From: Bubalus kerabau
Lineage: Eukaryota; Chordata; Mammalia; Artiodactyla; Bovidae
NCBI RefSeq assembly: GCF_029407905.1
Contig: NC_073626.1
Location: 83,417,482 to 83,481,481 of the forward strand
Direction: 5' to 3'
Length of the DNA: 64,000 bases
The notes beneath the pieces were generated by a model. It saw only the letters and a list, made by a program, of their open reading frames with translations, was not told the DNA's origin and searched no databases. A program made the translations under genes and the position numbers. Positions within the stretch are counted from its first letter, which is position 1; each line of letters begins with the position of its first letter. Below are positions 46,000-57,216 of the stretch, one piece after another.

Positions 46000-46926
46000 T
46001 ATTTTAAAGTTAGTTTTATTTGAGGACACTCTTTTCTAATAACTTTTCTATTACACTCAAGAAATCTAATCATCTGAGGATGTCATTTTTTAAAAAATAG
46101 ATTTTCAATTCTCACAATGATGTATGAAATAAGTATATTTATACTCCTTTAAAAATAATTAAACAGAAACATTAAACAGTTGATAACTTGCTCAACATTA
46201 TGGAGGTGGTTTATTTTCATCCATTATTGGAGGAAAGAAGACTTATGGTAGTTTTATCTATGAAGTGTAATTATAGGGTGTTTGTTGTTTTTTCTTGATT
46301 TCTATATTTTCAGAATTGAGCATGTATTAATAGTTAAAAAAATGAGTGTCCTTAAATAAAACTAACATTGAAGTTGAATTCTTAATTAACAAGTATTCTG
46401 GTATAAATACAGTGATATATAATCACAGTTGTATGTTATTCCATTTCTATTCATAACATTTTTTAATGTTTTCTTTAATGAGCTTCAAAGATTGAGTTCA
46501 TCAAAAGATAATAAAAATGTATAGAATACTGCTATTTCAAACTATTTCTTTTTTTCAACAATATTTGCAACCGATATTGATTTGTAACTCAATGCCTTTA
46601 CCTGTGCTTATAAATAATGGTGATTAGTATGAAAAATAGTAACCAAGAGAGGAGGCCTGTTCTTTATGTAGTAAAAAGAAACAAACAAATAAGTAAAAGT
46701 ACTAAAGTATGTCTGACTTATTGCCAGACGTAATAAATTAGCAATAATACAGAAATCTCAAAGTTTAGCATGTTATTTATTTATCAGATCTAAGTAATGA
46801 TAAATGAAATTATAAAACACAAAGCTATTGATTTCAATGGCATCTGCATTCGCCATGAGAGAAGTTTGCTAATGCTGCTTTACTAAGGTATTTTATTTTA
46901 CCAAAAACAAACCTTTCTCTTTTCAG

Positions 46927-47133
46927 GACTGAAGTCTTTTGTAGCCATACTCATCCATTGTTTGAAGAAACTCACTGTGGTCATTATCCTAACTCTCTTT
47001 TTTCTGAGTGTATTTTCTCTAATTGGGATGGGGCTCTTCATGGGCAATCTGAAGCACAAATGTTTGCGATGGCCCCAAGAAAATGAAACTGACATGCTGA
47101 ATAACAGAACTGGAAACCCATATTATATTCGAG
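46927..47133 (+). CDS. SCN7A: SCN7A coding exon 6, domain I S5 and pore turret
   Basis: 207 bp, acceptor CTCTTTTCAG, donor CGAG/GTAAGA. It encodes residues 217-286: the S4-S5 linker and S5 (KKLTVVIILTLFFLSVFSL), then IGMGLFMGNLKHKCLRWPQE and the extracellular turret. Two N-glycosylation sequons are visible, N269-E-T and N276-R-T. C262 in HKCLRWP is the conserved turret cysteine. The exon continues in frame through the acceptor from upstream, but that extension is intronic. Entry and exit phases are both 1. Confidence 0.95.
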
Positions 47134-47540
47134 GTAAGAATCCCTTGCCATCTATATCAAAAAGCATTCTTCACAGAAATGTTGAACCTTCAATTTCAGA
47201 ACAAATTCAACTTCAGAACAATCTTCATGTAAATACCTAACTATGCTCAAGTGCTAATTTGGATCAGTTTCCTTTATCAGGATGATAAAGTTCCAAGTCA
47301 GTTCCAGACAGTTATGTCAGGGAAACCTAAGTTTGGAATTGCTAAAACTCACAAATTTTATCATTTCAAAAATAAATAAATATGACCAAAGCCTCCTAGA
47401 TTGAGAGAAAATGGTAGGCTACAAACTCCTTCCTTCTTACTGTAGAGAAGGATGTTCATCTGTACAGATGTAATTGGGTTTTAGATATGCTGTTCACTCA
47501 AAATTAGATACAAAATATCATGTCTTTCCTATTTTTCCAG

Positions 47541-47610
47541 AAACAGAAAACTTTTATTATTTGGAAGGAGAAAGATATGCTCTTCTTTGTGGCAACAGAT
47601 CAGATGCTAG
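47541..47610 (+). CDS. SCN7A: SCN7A coding exon 7, turret
   Basis: Short 70-bp exon. Acceptor ATTTTTCCAG, donor GCTAG/GTAAGC. It encodes residues 286-309, TENFYYLEGERYALLCGNRS followed by DA and a split serine. It carries the conserved turret cysteine C302 and the sequon N304-R-S. It is nearly identical to human Nax as recalled (ETENFYYLEGERYALLCGN). Residue 309 is Ser here, where the human protein has Gly at the junction. Entry phase 1, exit phase 2. Confidence 0.94.
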
Positions 47611-47639
47611 GTAAGCAGTATTAATGTTTTCTTCTATCA

Positions 47640-47983
47640 AATCTGTATTGTAATGGAGAGTGGAGTTGGGCTCTTCACTGCTCAAAAGCCAATAAGAGGC
47701 CATTTAGTGAAAAGGAAAGTTTGCTTTATTTTAGATGCTGGAAACCAATGGGAGGGTAGACTCTTGTTCAAAGGCTGACTCTCCATCTGCCCTGACAATC
47801 ACGGGGCAAGAGGGAGGGAGCTACATGCAGAAACAGCACAGTCAACTCTGACAATCATCTTGAAATCGGTCAACCGTGGTCTGACCAGCATCATGTTGAT
47901 TGTTTTGAGTATGATTAATCTTCGGATCCAGGGTTGGTTGGTTTCAATTTCCTTGGGATCAATTCTTGGAATTATGGCAGTTT
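47640..47983. mobile_element. Possible LTR fragment
   Basis: GTTTGCTTTATTTTAGATGC and CCCTGACAATCACGGGGCAA resemble ruminant endogenous retrovirus LTR sequence. Termini and target duplication were not established, and no viral gene is present. Confidence 0.35.
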
Positions 47984-48015
47984 ATGGGAACCTGGTGGCT
48001 TAGTGGTAAAGAATC
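47966..48015 (+). repeat. 50-bp direct repeat, source copy
   Basis: These 50 bases span the junction of LTR-like sequence and a SINE head. They recur without a mismatch at 49655-49704, 1689 bp away. Confidence 0.9.
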
Positions 48016-48185
48016 CACCTGCCAGTGCAGGAGATGCTGGCTTGATCCCTGGGTTGGGAAGATCCCCTGAAGGAGGAAACGGCAACCCTCTCCAGCATTG
48101 TTGCCTAGGAAATCCCATGAACAGAGGAGCCTAGTGGGCTACATGGAGTCTCAAAAGAGTCCGAAACTACTTAGTGACTAAACAA
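47984..48185 (+). mobile_element. Bov-tA-type SINE
   Basis: Head GGGAACCTGGTGGCTTAGTG, B-box region GCTGGCTTGATCCCTGGGTT, then GAAGATCCCCTGAAGGAGGA, ending in CTAAACAACAATAGG. Confidence 0.87.
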
Positions 48186-48236
48186 CAATAGGACTTAAAA
48201 TAATTCTTCAGTGAGATGACAGAACTCTCAAGTCTT

Positions 48237-48660
48237 CAGTTCGGTTCAGTTCAGTCGCTCAGTCATGTCTGACTCTTTGCGACCCCATGGGCTGCAGCAT
48301 GTCAGGCTTCCCTGTCCATCACCAACTTCTGGAGCTTGTTCAAACTCATGTTCATCGAGTCAGCGATGCCATTCAATCATCTGTCATCCCCTTTCCCCCT
48401 GCTTTCAATCTTTCCCAGCATCAGGGTCTTTTCTAATGAGTCAGTTCTTTGCATCAGGTATTAGAGTTTCAGCTTCAGCATCAGTCCTTCCAATGAATAT
48501 TCAGGACTGATTTCCTTTAGGATGGACTGGTTGGATCTCCTTGGTGTCCAAGGGACTCTCAAGAGTTTTCTCCAACACCACAGTTCAAAAGCATCAATTC
48601 TCTGGTGCTCAGCCTTCTCTGTGGTCCAACTCTCACATCCATACAGGACTATTGAAAAAA
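48237..48660 (-). mobile_element. Bov-B LINE 3' fragment
   Basis: It starts with CAGTTCGGTTCAGTTCAGTC and proceeds through the Bov-B 3' region to CACATCCATACAGGACTATT. It contains small deletions relative to the other copies here. Confidence 0.9.
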
Positions 48661-48877
48661 CTTATTTATAATTTCAGATGAAGAGATAAAGTTGAAACAG
48701 AGTGGTTCTCAGTGGTACAATGGCTTAATTCCTTGTGTTACTTTCCTCAGCTGGAATGACTTGGCACCCATCTGAAACTCAGTTCTTAGAGGCTCTGGGC
48801 CCGAGATAGAGAAAAAGCACATAGGGGCAAGAAAATGAGTTATGTAGTCTAGTTGTATTAAAGTGATTTAGGGGGCT

Positions 48878-49070
48878 TCCCAGAGGCTTCCCTTGTGGCT
48901 AAGATGGTAAGAGTCCACCCGACACTCTTTCAGGAGACCTGGGTTAGATCCCTGGAGGAGAGCATGGCAATACACTACAGTATTATTGCCCAAAGAATCC
49001 CATGGACAGAGAAGTCTGGTAGGCTACATTTGGTGGGATGGCATAGAGTCAGACACGACTGAGTGACTAA
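48878..49070 (+). mobile_element. Bov-tA-type SINE
   Basis: TTCCCTTGTGGCTAAGATGG at the head, ACCTGGGTTAGATCCCTGGA as the B-box region, ending AGACACGACTGAGTGACTAA and then a short CA repeat. A second SINE follows in the same orientation. Confidence 0.87.
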
Positions 49071-49089
49071 CACACACACACACATACAG

Positions 49090-49295
49090 GGGGCTTCTCA
49101 GGTGGCACTGGTGGTAAAGAGCTCGCCTGCCAATTAGAACTCTGTTCAATCCCTGGGTCGGGAAGATCCCCTGGAGTAGCAAATGGCAACTTGCTCCAGT
49201 ATTCTTGCCTGGAGAATCCCATGGAGAGAGGAGCCTGGCAGGCTATAGTCCATAGGGTCACAAATGGTCGGACACGACTGAAGCGACAGCACGTA
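49090..49295 (+). mobile_element. Bov-tA-type SINE, tandem to the previous one
   Basis: It begins GGGCTTCTCAGGTGGCACTG, B-box region CTGTTCAATCCCTGGGTCGG, ending GTCGGACACGACTGAAGCGA. Separated from the preceding SINE only by a CACACA run. Confidence 0.9.
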
Positions 49296-49654
49296 CAAGG
49301 TGATTTAGACATTTCATTGCTTATTCAACCTTTTTACCTCGTTACTGCTGGGCTCCCATTCTATTTTCAAGTCCAGATTGTGAATCCATCTCATTGTATC
49401 TGCCCCATCCCACTCTAGCTAAACCTTTCTGTGGACATTCCAAACTAGATTTGACGTGACATACATGTTCAAGATACCAAGTCATGGATAGTCAGAATGA
49501 CAATGATATAGTAGATCAAGGCCAGAAGAGAAAGTCAGTGTTTAACCTGCAGCCATTATACTTTGCCATATGATAAACTATCCCAAAAACTAGTGTTTTA
49601 AGACAAGAACAAAAATTCATCAGTTCAGATTCTATAGGTCAGCAATTTAGCAAT

Positions 49655-49704
49655 TTGGAATTATGGCAGTTTATGGGAACCTGGTGGCTTAGTGGTAAAG
49701 AATC
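49655..49704 (+). repeat. 50-bp direct repeat, inserted copy
   Basis: Identical to 47966-48015. It ends abruptly in the SINE head (GTGGTAAAGAATC) and continues with unrelated ACACACAAGTAC. It is therefore a short copied segment rather than an independent SINE insertion. Confidence 0.88.
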
Positions 49705-50391
49705 ACACACAAGTACTTTTTAAACCTCTGTTTGTATCACATTTGTTAGCCATTAACATATATGTAAAGCAAGTCACATGGCCAAAGCTCCAATATTGTG
49801 GGAGGGAACTACAGAGAGGTGATGAGGGAGGAAGCATGATTTATTGGGCCACTACTTTCATAATGGACAACAAGAACCAAACCCCAGTAGGTAAAATTAT
49901 GAAGACTCCACGAAAGGAAATGCAATAAATATTTAATCTGATCTTTCTACCAAAGTGCCGTTAGCTGCTTATAAATTATTGATGAACAATGTTTTCTCAC
50001 TCTTTAAATAATGGTAGCTAAGTGTTTGAGGTGAGATCATTTAAAAATTAAACTCTCAACTACTGCAGTTTTATTTTTATCAGTGTCATTTTCCACCAGT
50101 TATACTTTCACTTTGATTTTGGGTCATAAAGAAATCTTTAACAAAGACTTGGCAAAAACCATTTGTGAGGCCCTGTTGTCTTTTAGCTTAACTAATGCTG
50201 TTCACTTATATCAGCTGAAAATCTAACTCATATGCAACTTTTTTTCACTGGGAATTGTTTGGGAGAAAACCACGCCCCATGAAAGAGGGAGCCCTTTATT
50301 ATTCATGGGTAGATATTCTGTGTTTGTGATTTAACCTTGATCTGAAAATCACCTAAGAGTAAGCAGTTTTTCTTTTCTTCATCTTAATTAG

Positions 50392-50533
50392 TCAGTGTCC
50401 TGAAGGATATGTGTGTGTAAAAGCTGGTATGAATCCTGATGATGGCTACACAAATTTCGACAGCTTTGGTTGGGCCTTATTAGCTCTATTTCGGTTAATG
50501 ACACAGGATTACCCTGAAGCACTTTATCACCAG
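50392..50533 (+). CDS. SCN7A: SCN7A coding exon 8, domain I pore loop
   Basis: 142 bp, the family-standard size. Acceptor CATCTTAATTAG, donor CACCAG/GTAAGA. It encodes residues 309-356: QCPEGYVCVKAGMNPDDGYT, then the pore helix NFDSFGWALLALFRLMTQDY and PEALYHQ. D348 in the TQD motif is the domain I residue of the sodium selectivity filter (the D of DEKA), so this position is retained. The aromatic Y349 next to it is the residue type linked to tetrodotoxin sensitivity in classical channels. C311 and C317 are conserved turret cysteines. Exit phase 0. Confidence 0.96.
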
Positions 50534-50699
50534 GTAAGAACACAGAAGCTGCACTGCACGTAAGAATGATGCCATGCTCCTCCTTTCTAAAATAATGATC
50601 AAATGTAATGCACTTTATTAAATTTTTGTGTGGAGAAGAATTTGAGGCCAGAAGAAAATGGAATTATTCAATGTCAAACTGTATGTAAACACTGGGCCC

Positions 50700-50860
50700 A
50701 CGTCAGTGTTCTTATGCATTGGTATCTTATTTAATCTTTGAAACAATCCTACAAGGTCAGGATATAAATATGTGCATATGCTTTTACATGAAGACCCTAA
50801 GATCAAAGCAGTTAGATAACTTCCCCAAAGTTAAAACACATGTATCTACCAGAGGTCACA
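50700..50860 (+). mobile_element. MIR SINE
   Basis: TATCTTATTTAATCTTTGAA, CAATCCTACAAGGTCAGGAT, and then TTAGATAACTTCCCCAAAGT follow the MIR order, diverged. Confidence 0.65.
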
Positions 50861-50909
50861 GTACTACTCTGTGGTCTTATATATTTGACATTAACTAGAG
50901 AGCATTTCT

Positions 50910-51184
50910 GGAGAAGGCAATGGCAACCCACTCCAGTACTCTTGCCTGGAAAATCCCATGGGAGGAGCTTGGTAGGCTGAAGTCCATGGGGTCGCTAAGA
51001 GTCAGACATGACTGAGCGTCTTCACTTTCACTTTTCACTTTCACGCATTGGAGAAGGAAATGGCAACCCACTCCAGTGTTCTTTCCTGGAGAATCCCAGG
51101 GACGGGGGAGCCTGGTGGGCTGCCGTTTATGGAGTTGCACAGAGTCGGACACAACTGAAGCAACTTAGCAGCAGCAGCAGCAGC
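50910..51184 (+). mobile_element. BovA2-type SINE dimer
   Basis: GGAGAAGGCAATGGCAACCC to a terminal AGC run, two monomers. The 13-bp target duplication AGAGAGCATTTCT occurs at 50897-50909 and 51185-51197. Confidence 0.95.
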
Positions 51185-51252
51185 AGAGAGCATTTCTAGG
51201 TGCTAATTCTTCAGACAAAAAATTTGAACCTATGATATTACCATCTATTAAG

Positions 51253-51385
51253 AAATTGTTGGGACTTCCCTGGTGGTCCAGTGGCTAAGACTCTGAGCTC
51301 CCAATTCAGGGGGAGTGAATTTGATCCCCGGTCAAGGAACCCCGTGTATTGCAACTAAGAATTCACTTGCTGAAACTAAAGATTA
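51253..51385 (+). mobile_element. CHR-type SINE
   Basis: GGGACTTCCCTGGTGGTCCA at the head and TTTGATCCCCGGTCAAGGAA as the B-box region. Confidence 0.8.
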
Positions 51386-52059
51386 TTCATGCCTACAATG
51401 TACTATTTCTTTTTAATTCTTCTATTTCTTCTCATCCTCCTTTAATAGTCAGTCATGCTCCAGTTATAGTAACAGAAAGCTTACTGTTATGAGACTTTAG
51501 ATAAAAATTTTGAGTCTCCTTTCATAACTGATGATTTGTGTGCCATAGTTTCTCAGAAGGATATAATACATACTCATTAAAAATGTAGATTCAATTTTTC
51601 TTTTAAGAAAAGAAAAGTGGAATATGCAGTTTTTCAGCAGCATAGTTAATATCAAAATATATTAGATAAAATAATTACTTTAAATTCCAAAAGTATGTGC
51701 AGTTGAAAAATACTCTTTTTAAACACACATGTACTATACTTTTTATGATTGAATAGATAAATTATGGTGTGTATGTGCATATGTGTGTGTTTACAGGCCA
51801 TTAATAATTATAAGAATAATGTAATATATTTTTAGCACAAAGATTCATAATATATTATTAAATGAAAATCAAGTAAACCAAACATGCTTGTAGGAAAATT
51901 ATATTTCTAGTAGAAGTACTTAAAATATTACAAGTGATTGTTTTCTTTATGCAAACTATATTTTTCTAATTTTGAAAGAATAGTATATTGTTATTTGTCA
52001 AACTTTTTGACAAATATCATGCCTCCTCCACAACACTAGGAACTTCTTATTTCTGAAAT

Positions 52060-52300
52060 AATCTTACCATGTTATCCTCTTCAAAATCCTCCAGTGATTT
52101 CCAAATGTCTGCAGGATGAAGTTCAGTGTCCAAATGCATGGTCCATAGTGCCCTTTAAGATATAGTCTCTGCATTCATATTTGCTTGTTCAGCATTTCTG
52201 CCCACTAGGAGATAAATGACCTAAAAAGTATTTTGTCTTATTTTAATTTTTGTGTTCTCAGCATCTAACATATAAAAATGCTTAATAAAATTTTAATAAA
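52060..52300. mobile_element. L2-like fragment
   Basis: AAATCCTCCAGTGATTTCCA, GGATGAAGTTCAGTGTCCAA and a terminal GCATCTAACATATAAAAATG resemble the L2 3' region. Highly diverged. Confidence 0.45.
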
Positions 52301-52624
52301 AAATTTAAGTGAATATTTATGAATTGTTTACTTTATATAATAGTGAATGTCTTGCCTTTTATCTACAGCTTTCAAAGTGTATAAGTTAATTTACTTGTTA
52401 GCAATAGTTTAAAAGAAATCCCATCACACACCAGGGAAATGAGAAATCAGTCTGGGAGTGCCCTGATTCTGGAGTCTTTCAAGATCTTCATCATTATTAC
52501 ACTCTAGGATTTTATTGACTAGTATAGATAAGGTTTGCTTTGATTTGGAATGAATTTTTTACTCATCACTGCTCTATTGAACCGACTGTGACTAGGTAAA
52601 TTCAACAGTTATTCCCAAAGAGTA

Positions 52625-52870
52625 CAGCTTGTGTTTTGGAGAATATCATTCCCCATTCATTAAACAAGCATTATTTAATCCAAGTACTCTGATGTAGCAT
52701 TGGTACAGAAATGAACAAAGCAGGTTGTCAGTTCTCATGGAGTGGAGTTATATTCAACCATAGTTCACGTTTATCACATACTTGCCATGAGCTAAGATCT
52801 TCTCATACATTGTTTCATTTGATTTTCATAAACATATATGAAAAAAGCTAAAATTAGCCCCTGTTTTCTG
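52625..52870 (+). mobile_element. L2/MIR-like fragments
   Basis: GGTACAGAAATGAACAAAGC and GTTCTCATGGAGTGGAGTTA are L2-like. TGCCATGAGCTAAGATCTTC then ATTGTTTCATTTGATTTTCA is MIR-like. Both diverged. Confidence 0.45.
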
Positions 52871-53589
52871 CTAAAATACAATAAAACTTGAATTTACACA
52901 CTTTTTCATTATAATAAGATTGTATGCTTTTATTCTCCATCAGCTTCATTTAGTGGAAAGAGCAAAAATTTTGGATTCAGACATTTCCCCACAGCTGTAA
53001 GATATTTATCTAATTTCATCTCCTTTTTACATGGTAAATACAATGTAAATGTTTTACATGGAATTAAGGAAATAGTAAACATAAAGTATTTATTAATGTG
53101 TATATCCTACAATACTCATGATATCTAATACTGACTTGTGAATGTATTGTGGATAACAGCTATTTAGTGGGGAAAATATTTAACCAAATCCTAAATAGCT
53201 TACTCACTTGGATAATAGAGTTTATTAAAAATACTGTTAAAGGAAAACATACTATAGATTAATAAGTAATTATTTCTGATTAAATGTTAGAACTTCCTTT
53301 TAATTAGTAAACATTCTTAACTCATATCAACACAAAATTTTCTGTAAGAAACTTGTCTATTGATTCAAATGAATGCTTAAAAATGAAAACTATTCCCATA
53401 TGTTTTCCTGAAATTTGTTCATCTACTTGTAATCAGTGAGCATAGATCAGTGGACTATATTTTGGATTTGTAATATCTACTTATAAATTTTAAAATTTTC
53501 TGATATATCTTAGGTAATTATTTTGAAATAAAAGCCAGTCGATGCTTGGTTTAGGAATCTACTACTTCGTATTTTTCTATCCATAAATG

Positions 53590-53806
53590 GGGTTTCCCGG
53601 GTGGCACTAGTAGTAAAGAACCTGCCTGCCAACGCAGGAGACATAAGACATGCAGGTTCAATCCCTGGCTTGGGAAGATCCCCTGGAGGAGGACATGGCA
53701 ACCCACTCCAGTATTCTTGTCTGGAGAATCCCTAGGACAGAGCAACCTGGCAGGATACAGTTCATAGGGTCATAGAGTCAGACACGACTGAAGCAACTTA
53801 GCACAC
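53590..53806 (+). mobile_element. Bov-tA-type SINE, left arm of a facing pair
   Basis: It begins GGTTTCCCGGGTGGCACTAG, B-box region CAGGTTCAATCCCTGGCTTG, ending AGACACGACTGAAGCAACTT. It abuts an inverted SINE of the same family. ATCCATAAATG occurs before this unit (about 53580) and after the pair (about 54028). Confidence 0.9.
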
Positions 53807-54018
53807 GTGCTGTGCTTAGTGTCTCAGACTTGTCCGACCCTTTGTGACCCTGCAGGCTGTAGCCTGCCAGGTTCCTCTGTCCATGAGGATTTTCCAGGCA
53901 AGAATACAGGAGTAGGTTGCTATGCCCTCCTCCAGGAGATCTTCCCAAGCCAGGGATTGAACCCATGCCTCCTGCATTGCAGGAGGATTCTTTACTGTCT
54001 GAGCCACCAGGTAAGCAT
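53807..54018 (-). mobile_element. Bov-tA-type SINE, right arm of a facing pair
   Basis: Minus-strand monomer, from GTGCTTAGTGTCTCAGACTT to CTGAGCCACCAGGTAAGC, with the reversed B box GGGATTGAACCCATGCCTCC. Together with the preceding plus-strand copy it forms a tail-to-tail inverted repeat with almost no spacer. Confidence 0.9.
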
Positions 54019-54623
54019 GCATGCACATCCATAAATGACTTGATATATGTGAATTATATGACTTTCCTATGTGATTTGTTTAGAGGTTCTTCACGAAAGC
54101 AATTATCCTGACAGATAATCAAATACTCCTGTTTCTCCTCTCTTTTAAAAGACATGATTTTGTACTTTGTTGTGATGTTTCCATAAAGTAATGATCCACG
54201 GAAAGTAATATCCAGACATTCATTCTTTGACTTTATTGCACTTCATATATTTAAAGATTCGATTGCAAAGGAAGCAATCATTCATATTCAGACTATCCAG
54301 CTTTCTTTATGGAAAGATGACAGTTTTTTCCTTTCATTATGTTCAATTTGTTAATTAAGATAAAAACATCAAATGCCCACCCTGAATTAAATTACTAAAT
54401 TCTTCCCTGGTTTTGTACCATTATTTTGTACCTTACATATATGTCTAAAGTTAGAGAGCTTTATACTTATTTCTCCAGGTAAAGCCAGTACTTTAACTGT
54501 CTTATAATTGCATTCCACTTGTAACTAAATTCTAATAAAATTTATTTTTTTTTCATTTTAAAATAAGAGATCACAGTAAGACAAATAATATTTCCTCTCT
54601 GTTTTTTTTCCACCTCTCCTTAG

Positions 54624-54827
54624 ATCCTTTATGCTTCTGGGAAGGTCTACATGATATTTTTTGTTGTGATAAGTTTTTGGTTTGCCTTTTATATGGCAAG
54701 TTTGTTCTTAGGCTTACTTGCTATATCTTATGAAGAAGAAAAGCAGACAGCTGCTGAAAAAGCTACGATTGATCAGGAATTTCAGAAGTCTTTACCAGAA
54801 CTTCAAGAAGAAAAAATAACAGCAGAG
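54624..54827 (+). CDS. SCN7A: SCN7A coding exon 9, domain I S6 and start of linker
   Basis: 204 bp, acceptor CACCTCTCCTTAG, donor GCAGAG/GTATAG. It encodes residues 357-424. ILYASGKVYMIFFVVISFWF and AFYMASLFLGLLAISYEEEK form S6 and the start of the cytoplasmic I-II linker. The linker part (TAAEKATIDQEFQKSLPELQ) is charged and glutamine-rich, like other alphas. Phase 0 on both sides. The match to human Nax (ILYASGKVYMIFFVVVSFLF as recalled) is close across S6 and weaker in the linker. Confidence 0.95.
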
Positions 54828-55079
54828 GTATAGATTTTTTTAATGCTCTTTTAGAGTCAGAATGTATCTTATGAAGTCTTGGAGCATATGTGTTCTAGTA
54901 GACGTTCAGTATCTATGTGTGGTACATGACAAGGTCATAAGTGATTTTAGTAAAAGGGCTCACTTTTACTACATGACATTCTTTTCTGAGTGTGGTGTGA
55001 TTAGAGTGACCATTTTTTGGTCACTTAATATATACAATAGTCTTGTTCTAAAATGCATATTACTACTGCTAATAAACTA

Positions 55080-55170
55080 TGGGTGTGTGTGTATATATAT
55101 ATATACAATGTATATTATATAAAATATATATATAATAAACTATGGGTGTATATATATATATGTATATATG
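55080..55170. repeat. Duplicated GT/AT microsatellite
   Basis: AATAAACTATGGGTGT followed by a TA run occurs twice, starting near 55070 and 55133, so the microsatellite and its left flank were duplicated in tandem. Confidence 0.75.
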
Positions 55171-55669
55171 TATTTGAACTTCTCGTAATGCAGTAAACAC
55201 TTTTTTTTCTCATAATGCAGTCATATTTTATTAATTTAAACTTACTTCATACAGCACATTAGAATTGGCTTTGGAAAATTTCAGTGTTCAACTCAAAAGT
55301 GATAGCACCTTCCACAATTTAGAATCTAGAAAGCACTAAAAGCATGGATCAAAGTATAGTAGTGAAGCTGTAAAAAGAGAAACAAAATATTGACTTTCTG
55401 GCTCATTCAAGAGGAAATGCACTGTCCATCCTGGCATAAGAAGTTATTTTATCTGTGCAGTAATTAAGTTCATGATAAGTAAAACAATGCAGTTTTACTC
55501 TAATTTTCAATTACCCTGGTGTTCTGTTTGAATATACTTTTAGATGTTTAGCTTCACAGCAAAAGATCTGGTCTATGAATCTAAAAGTATTGGCAGAAGT
55601 AATATTAAAGTTATAGAAAATTGTCTTTAAAAAAAATCTAAATTCTGCTGTAAGTGTGCAAAAAGGGAG

Positions 55670-56040
55670 AACAGGCCCCCAGAAAGCAACCAGAAGCAGC
55701 TTTCTTATATTCCACAGGACCTGGCTGTCTCACACCTCTTCCTAGGCTTAGCTCAGTCGCCTAGTATCCCTCCCCAGAGCTGTCCAGGGGTGTGGTGGGC
55801 AGGGGCCAGAGCAGCCTGAGGGGGTGGCACTCATGCCTCTTCTGAGGTGTTGCTCTCTTCCCCGGTGTTGTGAGGTGCCCCACTGCCTCAGAGTTTGTCC
55901 TCTGGAAGGTGCTCGGCCCAGAGTGGTCACAAGCAAGTCCAGTGCTCCCACCCACTGACCTGGTTACAGGGCCCTCACTTGTGGGAAGGGAGCCATGCCT
56001 TGCCTTCTCTTCCATCCCTCTGGGTTTGTTACTAGTTTCA
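55670..56040. other. GC-rich intronic patch, origin unknown
   Basis: The base composition switches from AT-rich to GC-rich over about 370 bp, then back. I recognise neither a repeat family nor a gene. Frames on both strands (plus 55870-56103, minus 55761-56015) are open, but GC-rich DNA has few stops by chance. Candidates are a retrocopy of an untranslated region, a diverged repeat, or a regulatory element. Confidence 0.4.
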
Positions 56041-57216
56041 CTCTTGACACTTGCTAATGAAGATTGTCTACATAGGAAGAAGTATTTGAACTACATTTTC
56101 TAGTAGATGTAAAAAGAACAGATTGAGGGAGCAAAGGATGGAAAAAAACTGTATCTTGCTTATCCCTCATATAGAAAAAAAAAAATTGAGGAAAAGGGCC
56201 ATGATTCACTCTGGCATGTGTGGTATGACTGGCTAAGAAGTTCATTAATCCCAAAGGCCTCTGCTGGACCAAAAGGGGAAAATGATAACTCTCTATTAAC
56301 TAGCTCTCTCATTAAGTTGTGATCAGTGAAGAAACTCAAGAAAAGTCATTCCACTAAAAAGTAGGGCCTGAATGACATAATGTAGGATCATACCAAATGA
56401 CAAGTTATTGATAGATACATATATCTACAAGGTCAGTGCATACCCCTGAAAGAAGAAGCAATTGTAAACGATATGAAGAAAGCAGGTATATTAATCAAAA
56501 GAAGCTATTGAGTATAGCCATTATATCACTCATGAGGAAGTCACAGATAAATTACAAAGCTTTCTGTCTCTAGAAATGAGTCTGAGATCCTACCGATTGA
56601 ATGATTGTAGTGCAAATGATATGTGGAATGTATAATTTGTTTTGAAGTGGCATTTCAAATGACAAGAGCTACACACAGATATATCCAAGAGCACAATTCT
56701 TCTCTAATTTCAGATGAGATGCCCTATTAACTCTGCCTGTGAAGAACTTAGAGTATTTTGTAATTTCCCAATATCTCCATTCATTTGGCTATTCTGGACC
56801 ACATAAACCCTTTCTGGATTTAAATAAAGTCTTTCAATTATGAAAGATTTCTTTTCCTGGAAGAGTACTAGAACATTTTGTCATGCTAAAGTTTTCTGGG
56901 AAAATGAGAGTAAAAGTCATTTTTACAAGATACATTTTCTTTTCCTTTTTTACACATAAGAAAATGCTGGAGAATGAAGAACTTTAAATGGAACATACTG
57001 AGGACTCTTTAGGTGACTGATATAACACTCAGCAAATTCTAATTCCTATGTTGAAATTACTGGGAAATTGCATATGGTTTTCATATTCTCACATTACAAT
57101 AAAACAGTAGATTATATTGGCTAAAATCACAGTTTTTCAGTCAGATTAATATAGATTTCAGTCCATTTTAGCTGCTTACTAGATTTATGATATTTGCCAA
57201 GTATGCTAACCTTTCT

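Larger units (their letters stand above)
41788..46926 (+). other. SCN7A: SCN7A intron of 5.1 kb
   Basis: It holds a SINE, a CHR SINE, an old L1 end and a rearranged Bov-B, listed separately. The stretches 41788-42650 and 43860-44648 are AT-rich with nothing named. A short direct repeat (TTTATAGTCTTTGGTTTATG, near 44328 and 44378) is present. The small frame at 42955-43146 is not supported as a gene. Confidence 0.85.
47611..50391 (+). other. SCN7A: SCN7A intron with clustered repeats
   Basis: 2781 bp, containing an LTR-like piece, three SINEs, a Bov-B 3' end and a 50-bp copied junction. The remainder shows no gene. Confidence 0.85.
50534..54623 (+). other. SCN7A: SCN7A intron of 4.1 kb
   Basis: It contains MIR/L2 relics, a BovA2 dimer, a CHR SINE and an inverted SINE pair. 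51400-52050, 52880-53580 and 54030-54600 are AT-rich with nothing recognised. Confidence 0.85.
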
